DNA of 64,000 nucleotides, from positions 62,001 through 126,000 of the forward strand of contig CAYGUA010000004.1 of the NCBI GenBank assembly GCA_964353015.1, given 5' to 3'. Position numbers and translations under genes: made by a program. The notes below the pieces were generated by a model. The model was not told where the DNA came from. It saw only the letters and a program-made list of their open reading frames with translations, and did no database searches. The first letter of the stretch is position 1; each line of letters opens with the position of its first letter. The stretch is from JAMZMI01 sp964353015. Its GTDB lineage: Bacteria > Bacteroidota > Bacteroidia > Cytophagales > Cyclobacteriaceae. Positions 51,523 through 59,794 of the stretch are shown here, piece by piece.

Positions 51523-52764
51523 TTATTTCACAATGAATTTATCACATCCATATTTTCCTAACGATTCCCATTTGATGCAATAAACACCAGCATTCCAACG
51601 GTCAGTAGGTATTCCCACATTATTCTGATGATCTGTTTCAAAAAGCTTGCGACCGGATAAGTCCATGATAATCAGGTGATCAATGATGGATTTACTCTTT
51701 ATCGATATCTGTCCATTGTTAATATTTATGCTGAAACTTTCATCTTCAACTGATAATATGTTCACCTCTTGAAAATTTGCAACAATATCCCTATTATCTG
51801 CAATTGTAATTGTGATTGGATTATCGAAACCAAGGATTTGGCCGTTTTCTGTCCAATTCAAAAACTCATAACCGTCTGCTGCTAATGCTGCTAATTCTGT
51901 AGAAATTCCTTCCTCATATTCTCCATTACCAGTGACTGTACCTCCTTCAGCCGGTAAAGCGGACAAGGAAAGTTGAAACTTGGAGACTATAATTGGTTTT
52001 CCATTATCGAAAGGGGATAAATAATTAAAAGTCTGGCTCAGCTCACTTAGCGTATTTGCTACCAATGCACTCACGGTATCAGCTCCGTTTTCCTGCAAAT
52101 GGGTATTATCCGAATTTCCATTTGGGTAGTTGGAAAATGCACCAGGGGCAAGGTTTAGGAATATTTCATTGGTGGTGTAATTCTGCCCAAGAGACTCAAA
52201 AAGTGTTTTAGTCAAGGCGAATGCGTCAACAAGCGGTACATTTTCTTCAATGGCCAAGGCTCTCATGGCCGGGGGATAATCGCCATGTGTATCTTTTATG
52301 CTGGTACCAGTCCAGCTATTTCGATTTATGGAAGTTGCGAGAATTGGAAAGGCACCTTTAGCCCTGGCTTCATCTATATATTTTTTCAAATATTCCTGAT
52401 ACGTGGAGTAAGGGATGGTGTATCTGGTCAGATCATTGCTTTTCTCATCGTTGTGACCAAATTGGATGATGAGAAAGTCTCCCGCTTTAAGGTCAGCAAT
52501 CACCTTATTCCACGCACCAGATTCTTCATAGAAACTTTTTGAACTACGTCCGCTTAGCGCACGATTGTCTACTTGCACAGAATCACTGTTCAAATGGCGG
52601 TCTAGGGTTGTTCCCCAGCCTGTTCTTGGATACAATGAAGAACTGTAGTCAGAAGCTGTTGAGTCGCCAATAATGTAAAGTACTGGTATATTTTGAACAG
52701 ATGAGAATCCCACCATCCCGATGATGATAAATGTGGAAAATAATCTAATAAGGAGTGGTTTCAT
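51523..52764 (-). CDS. Secreted CE12-type rhamnogalacturonan acetylesterase with T9SS sorting domain
   Basis: 413 residues: signal peptide, SGNH esterase domain (nucleophile Ser35 in GDSTASDY, GRSSKSFY, FGHNDEKSN and the DNTHLQ Asp-His near 218-223), a beta domain with AEGGTVTGNGEYEEGI and YEFLNWTENG (InlB-like repeat), and a C-terminal T9SS type A sorting domain (LSGRKLFETD, GVYCIKWES, KFIVK). It should remove acetyl groups from rhamnogalacturonan outside the cell or on its surface. A CAAAATTA box (-7 on the minus strand) is at 52815-52822. The gene is convergent with the FGGY kinase. Confidence 0.9.
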   Translation of the reverse strand: MKPLLIRLFSTFIIIGMVGFSSVQNIPVLYIIGDSTASDYSSSLYPRTGWGTTLDRHLNSDSVQVDNRALSGRSSKSFYEESGAWNKVIADLKAGDFLIIQFGHNDEKSNDLTRYTIPYSTYQEYLKKYIDEARAKGAFPILATSINRNSWTGTSIKDTHGDYPPAMRALAIEENVPLVDAFALTKTLFESLGQNYTTNEIFLNLAPGAFSNYPNGNSDNTHLQENGADTVSALVANTLSELSQTFNYLSPFDNGKPIIVSKFQLSLSALPAEGGTVTGNGEYEEGISTELAALAADGYEFLNWTENGQILGFDNPITITIADNRDIVANFQEVNILSVEDESFSININNGQISIKSKSIIDHLIIMDLSGRKLFETDHQNNVGIPTDRWNAGVYCIKWESLGKYGCDKFIVK

Positions 52765-52914
52765 CGGTTTCTTAATGATTGGTTTAAGGATTTAATTTAA
52801 TACAATCGATTGCGCAAAATTAGTTTAAAAGGTCAATAAAAGTTTATAAATAATAGCTTTTCCAACACTGGCTGTAGCTGTTTAGCTTACAAGATTTTGG
52901 AATTAGATCAAGCA

Positions 52915-52929
52915 CCTCCAGTGCAGGAT
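52915..52929 (-). promoter_or_regulatory. Candidate operator ATCCTGCAC-type between esterase and phosphatase genes
   Basis: On the minus strand this is ATCCTGCACTGGAGG, a full match to the site family described at 3132. It lies in the divergent region between the acetylesterase (minus) and phosphatase (plus) genes. GCAC and GTGC inside it also form a small inverted repeat. Confidence 0.5.
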
Positions 52930-52963
52930 GGAAGATTCAACTCCTAGGGACTAAATTGAACCC

Positions 52964-54022
52964 ATGAAATTCTATTTTCCAATAATTGTTGTATTCATCT
53001 TGATGCTGATTGATTGTCAGCAAAGTGATGATGCAAAGGAGCCAATTCCACTCGATACCTTGAATGTAGGTGACACTTTGGTAGAATTTGTAGACACGCT
53101 TATTATCACTGAGGATTCAGTGATATTGATCATTGATTCAGTATTTTCCACTCCAAGCGATTTGATTATTTTGGAAGGAGCTATTCATTTTTATGTTCTG
53201 GGGGATTTTGGTCGTAGGGGGGAGTTCAATCAAAGCGAATTAGCTAGAATGATGGATACAGTCAGCACAATCCTTCCACCAGATTTTATTGTGAGTACAG
53301 GGGATAATTTTTATTCTGATGGTGTAACCAGCACTACAGATATTCAATGGAAAGAATCTTTCGAGGATATTTATTCGACGAAAAATGGACTGAATTGCCC
53401 CTGGTATGTGATTCTGGGTAATCATGATTATCATTTAAGCCCAGAAGCTCAGATTGAATACAGCGCCATTAGTGATCGCTGGAACATGCCTGCACATTAT
53501 TATCACAAGGACTTTTTAAAAGAAGACTTCTCGATGCGAATGGTTTTTCTCGATACTAATCCATTTGTTGATCCTTATTACACTCAAGGAAAGTTTAGGG
53601 AAAAGGTGATCCTTCAGGACACAACATATTATTTAAATTGGATGGATTCACTATTTTCGGATGATACCAAAACATGGAAAATTGCTGTAGGACATCATCC
53701 GATATATTCGGGTGAAGCACGTGGTGCAGAAATTGGTTCTATGAGAAGACATCTCAATCCTCGGTTGGTTAATAAAAAAGTCAATCTTTATTTCTGCGCA
53801 CATGAACATGTCATTCGCCATGTGAAAAAGGAAGGGCCAACACATTATTTCACTTCTGGAGCAGGAGCAAAAACAGTCAATGCAAATTTCATTGCATCCA
53901 CGCTTTATTCGAATTCCTCAACAGCATTTGTTGCAGTTTCTGCCACGGCAGATTCATTGTATTTACAAGTGATCAATTACCGTGGACAAATCGAATATCG
54001 GACTAGTATAAAAAAGGAATAA
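52964..54022 (+). CDS. Metallophosphatase lipoprotein (purple-acid-phosphatase-like)
   Basis: 352 residues with a lipoprotein signal (LMLIDC, cysteine near residue 18), an acidic linker to about residue 65, then a calcineurin-like phosphoesterase domain: YVLGDFGRRGEF, STGDNFYSDG, LGNHDYH, VGHHPIYS and CAHEHVIRH, the five dimetal-site blocks of tartrate-resistant acid phosphatases. It should hydrolyse phosphate esters outside the inner membrane. It is a single gene convergent with the CotH gene. A direct pectin role is not evident. Confidence 0.9.
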   Translation: MKFYFPIIVVFILMLIDCQQSDDAKEPIPLDTLNVGDTLVEFVDTLIITEDSVILIIDSVFSTPSDLIILEGAIHFYVLGDFGRRGEFNQSELARMMDTVSTILPPDFIVSTGDNFYSDGVTSTTDIQWKESFEDIYSTKNGLNCPWYVILGNHDYHLSPEAQIEYSAISDRWNMPAHYYHKDFLKEDFSMRMVFLDTNPFVDPYYTQGKFREKVILQDTTYYLNWMDSLFSDDTKTWKIAVGHHPIYSGEARGAEIGSMRRHLNPRLVNKKVNLYFCAHEHVIRHVKKEGPTHYFTSGAGAKTVNANFIASTLYSNSSTAFVAVSATADSLYLQVINYRGQIEYRTSIKKE

Positions 54023-54037
54023 ACTTATTAATGAGTC

Positions 54038-57000
54038 TTATTCGAGCTTGATTATCTCCATGCTTTTTTCAAACTCGGGGGTCATTATGTCGAGAATGTA
54101 AATACCTTTAGCTAAGAAATGTAAGTTTATTTGATTTATTGAATTATCTAAATTCAAATAACTTTTATACATGCTTTTTCCACTTAATGAGAGGATCTCA
54201 ACAAATGCCTCAGGATTGTTTTTACGTCCAAATTCTACGTTAATTACATCAGAAGTGGGATTGGGATATACTTTTAATGTGGCAGAAAGCTGCTCTTCAT
54301 CTAATTTAAGGATTTCACTCTCCTCAATTACTTTTACAACAATGTGGTCTGTATTGACACATCCGAAACTGTTAGTCACATCCAGCCAGTATTCAAATTC
54401 ACCAATTTCATTACCTGTTATTTCAATACTTTTAGTAGTTTCTGATGTGCTCCATTTGTAGCTTTCAAAAGTTTCATTGGCTTCAATAATCAATGTAGTA
54501 TTGATGAAAATTGTTGTGTCATTTCCCAGGTTTATTTCAGGAAGTGGGTTAACTGTTAGATGAATTTCAACCAAACTGTCAGCCCCGGATTTTGATTTTT
54601 CTACAATATTATATGTGCCACTTTCTATGAAACTTAAAAAGTTTTCTCCTTGACATATTTCAGGTTCAACTATAGTCAAAATAGCTGTTTTTACATTGAA
54701 TCTGGCTCTGGTCATTGCTGACCAGGTATTGCCATTTTTGGCCCTGGCCTTGATGATTGTATTTTCATTAATATCGATAGGCTCAGTGTATGAAAAAGCT
54801 CTGGAAGTTGAAACAGCTCCTCCAATCTCACGTGGATCAGAATCATCTACCGTGTAATAAATATCGCCCGAATTTGCAGAAATACTTAAGCTAACTGCTT
54901 CTTCAAAATCACCACCCATCGAATTGAAAGTAGGAGCATCAATGGAGGGAAAGAGACCTTTGCTTTTCAATTGATTAAAAACAATGTCAGTTCGTTGAGG
55001 TAGATAATTGTTTTCCATAAAATCCACTCTTGTCTGCCATTGATTTTCACGTGTGTAAACGGAATAGGTACTACCGCCATCAACATCTCTGCGGTAATCT
55101 CCCCATCTTGCCGATTCTGCAGGCAAAGCACCATAAATTTCATCGGCAATTTCCATAAATCTTGCAGCCGTTTCTTCCTTGGTTAAAGCGCCTCCATTGA
55201 AAAAATGTTTTTGAACACGATCGGCAAAAAAGAGTTTATATTCTTCATTTTTAATCAATGCATTAAATATGGCCGATGGATTTTCGGGATTGTTTATGTC
55301 AACAATATTTTCATTGACATCATTCATAGAAGTTTCAGCGTCCCAGCAGAAAAATTTAAATCCCTCTTTGTTAGTGACTCGATTTCTTGCAGCGAGCCAA
55401 TTATTCCTATCCCAATCACCATTTCCAATATAAAAATTGATGATCATGTAGTCAGTTAAGTTCCGAACATCAAGTAAGTTTGAATAGGCTGCATTCTCCG
55501 ATCCATCTTCATTTTTACCTTGTATTTTTTGATATTTCACATTGGTTTCCAGTCCGGCTGAAACTGCACTCAGTAGTTCAAGCCAGGCTAATCTATCTCC
55601 ATCTGTGACACCATTGTGATCTTTCACCACATCATAATCTTCTTCTTTTCCACCCAAATAAGCTTCAATGAAATCATTGGTGATCTTTTCTGAAATGTCG
55701 TATAATCCCCAATACATACCATTGAGATAGAGATGAACGTACTTTCTATGAGCAGCTACCCGATCCATTGCGAGCTGTGTAGTTTTTGTAAATGGGTCCC
55801 GGATATAATCAGTGCCTTCACATTGTGCTGGAGAATTTTTGAGCCATGAATAATTATAACCTGCACGAAGCACCAAAGCGTTAAATTCATTTGTGGCGCT
55901 TTTATCAAACATATTAAAATTAAGCTTTGAAGGACCATATTCGCTTCGGAAAGAGACCCGAAAAGAATGTTTAGGACTGTTGCCTGGTTTGCGCCCATTT
56001 CCTCCATGAACCCTTAATCCACAATTGACCTGAAAACCCAGATTCTGCTCTGGATCGAAATATTCCATTGACACAGGTCGTTCCCATTCATCAGCTGCCT
56101 GCGTAGAATTGAGATAGATTCCTGCTTCGTTGATGTCTTCTGAATCTAAAAACAAATGATCAACATCCAATACCAATGAAACGGTAGGAATGGATTTTAG
56201 AGAGGCGATCAACTCAGTCTTGTTTTCAGGAGTACAGATTTCAGGATCCATTTCATAGTCTCCGGGAAAACCTTGTCCCCACACGGAAGGATACCCAGCC
56301 GGTTTATTTGATTGAGTAAGAACGTCATCGAACAGAAATGTTTGTGTAACCACATTACTCAGAGATTGATTTGATGGATCTATAGCAATTGCACTTAAAA
56401 CTGTTGTTTTATCAATGGAAATTGGAGTAATATATTTGGTGCTTCCTGTTGTTGGTACACTGCCATCTACGGTATAAAAAAGGTCGTGATTGAGATTTAC
56501 TTTATCCAGTGATAAGTTGAATGATGCCTCATAAAATCCTCTTGAATGGCTGAAAATAGGTGCGGAGGGGAGCCCGCCTGATGTATTTTCTTCACCTGGA
56601 GTTGGTTCTGATATATAGATAAAATGATCGCCAATAAGTCCGTAAGAAACATCCTGTTGTTGGGCTGGATAGCCATCGCCAAAGTCGGATCTAAAAGTGC
56701 TTCCATCGGGTTCTATCAATGCCAAATATTCTCCTGAACCAGATAATTTAAAGTTGGTGTGAAGGTTTCCATTTATTGCCTTTCTGTTTTTTTCGGAGGC
56801 AAAGACGATCAAATAACTGCCTGCTTCAAGATTAATATTTGGGAAACTCCATTTGGTTAAATTAAGTGGGTTGTCAGTAAGAAACCAATTATTAAGTTGA
56901 ATAGCTAAAGTACCTGAATTGTGAATTTCTATCCAGTCGGAAAAATCGCCATCCTCGTCTGCCAAAGTTGAGTTGTTTATTGCCATGAATTCTGAAATGA

Positions 57001-57100
57001 TAACATTTTGATTCTGAGCAAATGAGTTTTCAGAAGTAGAAATGAATAAAATCAATATGATTGTTAGTCTTACTGAAAAGGAGCGAATGATTAGGGTCAT
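54038..57100 (-). CDS. Large secreted CotH-kinase-like protein with lamin-tail and T9SS domains
   Basis: I start at the ATG at 57100, where the signal peptide begins (ILILFISTSENSFAQ); an upstream start adds 25 unlike residues. Of about 1020 residues: lamin-tail domain (about 30-130), chitobiase-like beta domain (about 175-245), CotH domain (about 340-650; RAGYNYSWLKNSP, DPFTKTTQLAMDR, YLNGMYWGLYDISEK, FFCWDAETSM), a second chitobiase-like domain near 760-830, a PKD-like stretch and a T9SS sorting tail. CotH proteins are kinase-fold; the substrate here is unknown. An ATCCTGCAC-type site (57271) is upstream, tying it to the sugar genes. Confidence 0.88.
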   Translation of the reverse strand: MTLIIRSFSVRLTIILILFISTSENSFAQNQNVIISEFMAINNSTLADEDGDFSDWIEIHNSGTLAIQLNNWFLTDNPLNLTKWSFPNINLEAGSYLIVFASEKNRKAINGNLHTNFKLSGSGEYLALIEPDGSTFRSDFGDGYPAQQQDVSYGLIGDHFIYISEPTPGEENTSGGLPSAPIFSHSRGFYEASFNLSLDKVNLNHDLFYTVDGSVPTTGSTKYITPISIDKTTVLSAIAIDPSNQSLSNVVTQTFLFDDVLTQSNKPAGYPSVWGQGFPGDYEMDPEICTPENKTELIASLKSIPTVSLVLDVDHLFLDSEDINEAGIYLNSTQAADEWERPVSMEYFDPEQNLGFQVNCGLRVHGGNGRKPGNSPKHSFRVSFRSEYGPSKLNFNMFDKSATNEFNALVLRAGYNYSWLKNSPAQCEGTDYIRDPFTKTTQLAMDRVAAHRKYVHLYLNGMYWGLYDISEKITNDFIEAYLGGKEEDYDVVKDHNGVTDGDRLAWLELLSAVSAGLETNVKYQKIQGKNEDGSENAAYSNLLDVRNLTDYMIINFYIGNGDWDRNNWLAARNRVTNKEGFKFFCWDAETSMNDVNENIVDINNPENPSAIFNALIKNEEYKLFFADRVQKHFFNGGALTKEETAARFMEIADEIYGALPAESARWGDYRRDVDGGSTYSVYTRENQWQTRVDFMENNYLPQRTDIVFNQLKSKGLFPSIDAPTFNSMGGDFEEAVSLSISANSGDIYYTVDDSDPREIGGAVSTSRAFSYTEPIDINENTIIKARAKNGNTWSAMTRARFNVKTAILTIVEPEICQGENFLSFIESGTYNIVEKSKSGADSLVEIHLTVNPLPEINLGNDTTIFINTTLIIEANETFESYKWSTSETTKSIEITGNEIGEFEYWLDVTNSFGCVNTDHIVVKVIEESEILKLDEEQLSATLKVYPNPTSDVINVEFGRKNNPEAFVEILSLSGKSMYKSYLNLDNSINQINLHFLAKGIYILDIMTPEFEKSMEIIKLE

Positions 57101-57270
57101 CGTTTTGGTTAAAGTTGAGTAATGTGTTTTTTTTTTCAATATTTTTTCAAGAAAAGCCAGCAAACGAATAACCAAATCAGTATTGAATTAATTGATTTGG
57201 TATATTAATAATTCAGATGAACTACGGTATTTCTTTTGAGGTGAATTTAGTTTAGTTGCAAAATCAGACT

Positions 57271-57286
57271 ATCCTGCACATTAGGG
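57271..57286 (+). promoter_or_regulatory. Candidate operator ATCCTGCAC-type upstream of the CotH gene
   Basis: ATCCTGCACATTAGGG is one of the best matches to the site family described at 3132. It sits 171 bases before the CotH-protein start, in a region that otherwise follows the end of the RES toxin gene. Confidence 0.45.
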
Positions 57287-57327
57287 TAATGCACTTATTG
57301 TCAATAATTTAAATGAGAGAATTCTAT

Positions 57328-57777
57328 TTATTTGACCAGCCTTTTATCCAGCATCAATGGTCGTATATCTGTCAATTTGATTTTAAGATAATCGTCGTGT
57401 AAGGGATTGATTAAATAATTGTATTCCATGGGTACAATGGCACTTGGAATTTGAAGACAGAGCCCTCCAGATTTCAGAAATTGAGTTCCAAAGCTTACTG
57501 TTTCGCTCTTATAAGGATAAGCATTCCAGTCATTGGGAAGTTCTTCAATCTTTGTGATATGCATTTCATCCGGAAAATCCAACTCAGCAATGTATAAGCC
57601 TGTATCTATTTTGTCTGAGCTGAGATTGGCGATGACTTCCAGAACGGCCAAAGAAACACTAGAGGAGGTGTATAAGGCCCTGACTCCTTTCATATTCCAG
57701 CGACCACCAAAAAGCATCGCGCCAGTTCCGGACAGATCGCTGATATGTTCCCTTCTGGCTATACGATAAAGGATCAT
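57328..57777 (-). CDS. RES-domain toxin
   Basis: 149 residues of the RES family, named for its conserved Arg, Glu and Ser: LYRIARREH (Arg), FGGRWNMKG (Arg near 26), ALYTSSSVSLAVLEVIANL (Tyr and Glu), LQIPSAIVPMEYNYLINP (Ser and the following Asn). RES toxins are ADP-ribosyltransferase-like and degrade NAD. The start codon shares a base with the stop of the antitoxin gene upstream (TAATG), so the pair is translationally coupled. All family-marking residues seem present, so it is probably active. Confidence 0.9.
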   Translation of the reverse strand: MILYRIARREHISDLSGTGAMLFGGRWNMKGVRALYTSSSVSLAVLEVIANLSSDKIDTGLYIAELDFPDEMHITKIEELPNDWNAYPYKSETVSFGTQFLKSGGLCLQIPSAIVPMEYNYLINPLHDDYLKIKLTDIRPLMLDKRLVK

Positions 57778-58196
57778 TATGAATATACGCCGTAATCAAT
57801 GCGGCCTAGCGTATCATTGACTAATGCAAGACCCGTCTCACTATCCATATAAGAAAGGGGAGTAGCTCCACCCAATGCTAACAATGGACTTTGAAGCCAT
57901 GCTTTGAAAGAAACAATATCACCAAGTACTTCTGAACCAAACTGGTAAAGTGTGGCAATCTGCAAAACACGATCACTCACTTGTGGACTGAGCAGCTCTT
58001 TATCTTTTACCTTTTCTATGGTGCGCTTGCTCACAGGCAGCAATGCAGAAAACTCTGTAAGATTGAGGCCTGAATGTGCTACAATGGATAAAAACTCTGA
58101 TTTGGATAAACCTTCGTGTGCTTTTTGATAGCGGATGGCCGGATCATTGAGTATGGCCACATGCCCTGATATTTGATATATTTTCCCCACACCCAA
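57777..58196 (-). CDS. Xre/ParS-family (DUF2384) antitoxin
   Basis: 139 residues: an N-terminal helix-turn-helix-like part (GLSKSEFLSIVAHSGLNLTE, LPVSKRTIEKVKD) and the C-terminal DUF2384 toxin-binding part (LGDIVSFKAWLQSPLLALGG, PLSYMDSETGLALVNDTLGR). It neutralises the RES toxin encoded directly after it and represses its own operon. The start is TTG at 58196 or GTG at 58190; no ATG is available. It lies 39 bases after the stop of a GH28 gene on the same strand, so the pair may be read from the pectinase transcript as well. Confidence 0.88.
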   Translation of the reverse strand: MGVGKIYQISGHVAILNDPAIRYQKAHEGLSKSEFLSIVAHSGLNLTEFSALLPVSKRTIEKVKDKELLSPQVSDRVLQIATLYQFGSEVLGDIVSFKAWLQSPLLALGGATPLSYMDSETGLALVNDTLGRIDYGVYS

Positions 58197-58235
58197 AAAT
58201 ACGAATTATTTCTTAAAAAACTACGAAAAAATTCG

Positions 58236-59792
58236 CTAATAAATTTTACAATTCTTAAATTCAGGGGATTCTGATGCTGCTCCTTCCATGGATGTATTTA
58301 TTTTTTTTCCTCCCAAATCAAACGCTACATTTTCAAATATAATTTGATTGCTGTCGACAATTTGAAGCACAGTATCTGGAGTTGAGATTATACTGTTGGC
58401 AATCTTAACGCTCACTGCATCATTGAGGATGATTAGTTTTTCACTTTTCACATCAGCATTTTCGATCAGCAGGTTGGTCATAGGAGATTCAGGAATTCCA
58501 AGAATTTTGAGAAAGTGGGTGCCTTTTTCTACGATAATATTCGAAATTCTGATGTCTCGGTAGAATGGCGTTAGCTCATCTACTTTTCTAATTGGCAATC
58601 GTTCCGCAAGCTCGCCCACGTAAGCCGGAGTACCGAGCATATCCCATTTAATCACAGTGTATTCTATGTTCATTCGGATGCGATCATAATACAGGTTTTC
58701 ACCTCCTCCACCTCTAGGTCTGCGTGTTTTGAATCGGATTCCTACGCCAGTTCCTTGAAACACACAATCATGGACATAGAGATTTCTGATGATTCCAGCC
58801 GTTTCGCTTCCACAGGTTATTCCGCCATGTCCTTGTTGAGCCAGGCAATGTCTGACGACTACATTTTCAGTCGATTTATTTACTTTAAGGCCATCTTCAC
58901 CACGTCCCGCTTTCATGGTAAAACAATCATCACCAGTGCTCAGCGTGCAGTATTCAATCAATACATTTCTGGATGATTCTATATCAATTCCATCTCCACG
59001 GGGAATTCCAACGGAATTGATAGTGACTCCTCGGATGATTATACTTTCGCAGTACACAGGAACGATATTCCAAAAAGCAGTATTTTCCAGAGATATGCCT
59101 TCGATATAGACATTTCGGCAATTGATAGGTGAAATGAATTTCGGCGGAAAAATCCACCTTTCTTTGCTGCCATCATGAATACGATCTGCAGCCGGTTTAT
59201 TCAGATCCATCAATGTTTCAATAGCATCCAGATATGCGCGCTCTTTAATTTCTCCACCATAAGGCCCGATGAGTCTGCCCCGTCCAGTTATGGCAATGTT
59301 GTCTTGATCATTGGCATAAATGCAGGCAGCCAATGACATAGCTTCCAGACTTTCTATTCTCGTAAAAACTGCCGGCTGATAGTCTTTCACATCAAAGCTG
59401 AATTGCAATATTGCACCATTGTTAAAATGTAAGTTGACATTGCTTTTTAGAATGATCCTACCTGTTTTCCATTTTCCTTCTGGGATATTTACAACGCCAC
59501 CGCCAAGCATAGAAATCTCATCAATCGCACCTTGTATCAGTTGAGTAATCAATTGTGAAGAATCAGGTTTCAAGTCAATAATGTTGACTTTTCGATCTGG
59601 AAAAACGGGTTTCTCAAACCTCGGCATTTCGAATGGTGCAAAAACTTCTGCAATGGTATCTGGCATTACTTCGACACCCACCTGATCAATAGTTGGAACT
59701 GAACGCAGCTTCTCATAATTGGGGCCGACACTGGGTTTTTGACAAGCTAATAAGGTTGTAAAGAGCAAAAGGAATGTGTGGATTCTTTTCAT
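58236..59792 (-). CDS. GH28 polygalacturonase-type lipoprotein, second copy
   Basis: 518 residues with lipobox LLAC (cysteine near residue 17). The beta-helix carries the GH28 residues GDGIDIESS, TGDDCFTMKAGRGEDG, GHGGITCGSETAG and GIRFKTRRPRGGG. It is longer than the copy at 29694 and only moderately like it, so the two probably cut different galacturonic-acid linkages. Its stop is followed by the toxin-antitoxin pair; the DUF5703 gene ends three bases before its start, so the two are co-transcribed. Confidence 0.92.
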   Translation of the reverse strand: MKRIHTFLLLFTTLLACQKPSVGPNYEKLRSVPTIDQVGVEVMPDTIAEVFAPFEMPRFEKPVFPDRKVNIIDLKPDSSQLITQLIQGAIDEISMLGGGVVNIPEGKWKTGRIILKSNVNLHFNNGAILQFSFDVKDYQPAVFTRIESLEAMSLAACIYANDQDNIAITGRGRLIGPYGGEIKERAYLDAIETLMDLNKPAADRIHDGSKERWIFPPKFISPINCRNVYIEGISLENTAFWNIVPVYCESIIIRGVTINSVGIPRGDGIDIESSRNVLIEYCTLSTGDDCFTMKAGRGEDGLKVNKSTENVVVRHCLAQQGHGGITCGSETAGIIRNLYVHDCVFQGTGVGIRFKTRRPRGGGGENLYYDRIRMNIEYTVIKWDMLGTPAYVGELAERLPIRKVDELTPFYRDIRISNIIVEKGTHFLKILGIPESPMTNLLIENADVKSEKLIILNDAVSVKIANSIISTPDTVLQIVDSNQIIFENVAFDLGGKKINTSMEGAASESPEFKNCKIY

Positions 59793-59794
59793 GA

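Noticed and set aside
57777..58196. Plasmid partition protein ParS or an origin
   Set aside because: The DUF2384 family name includes ParS-like antitoxins, but the coupled RES gene shows this is a toxin-antitoxin module; no parA/parB or iteron DNA is present.
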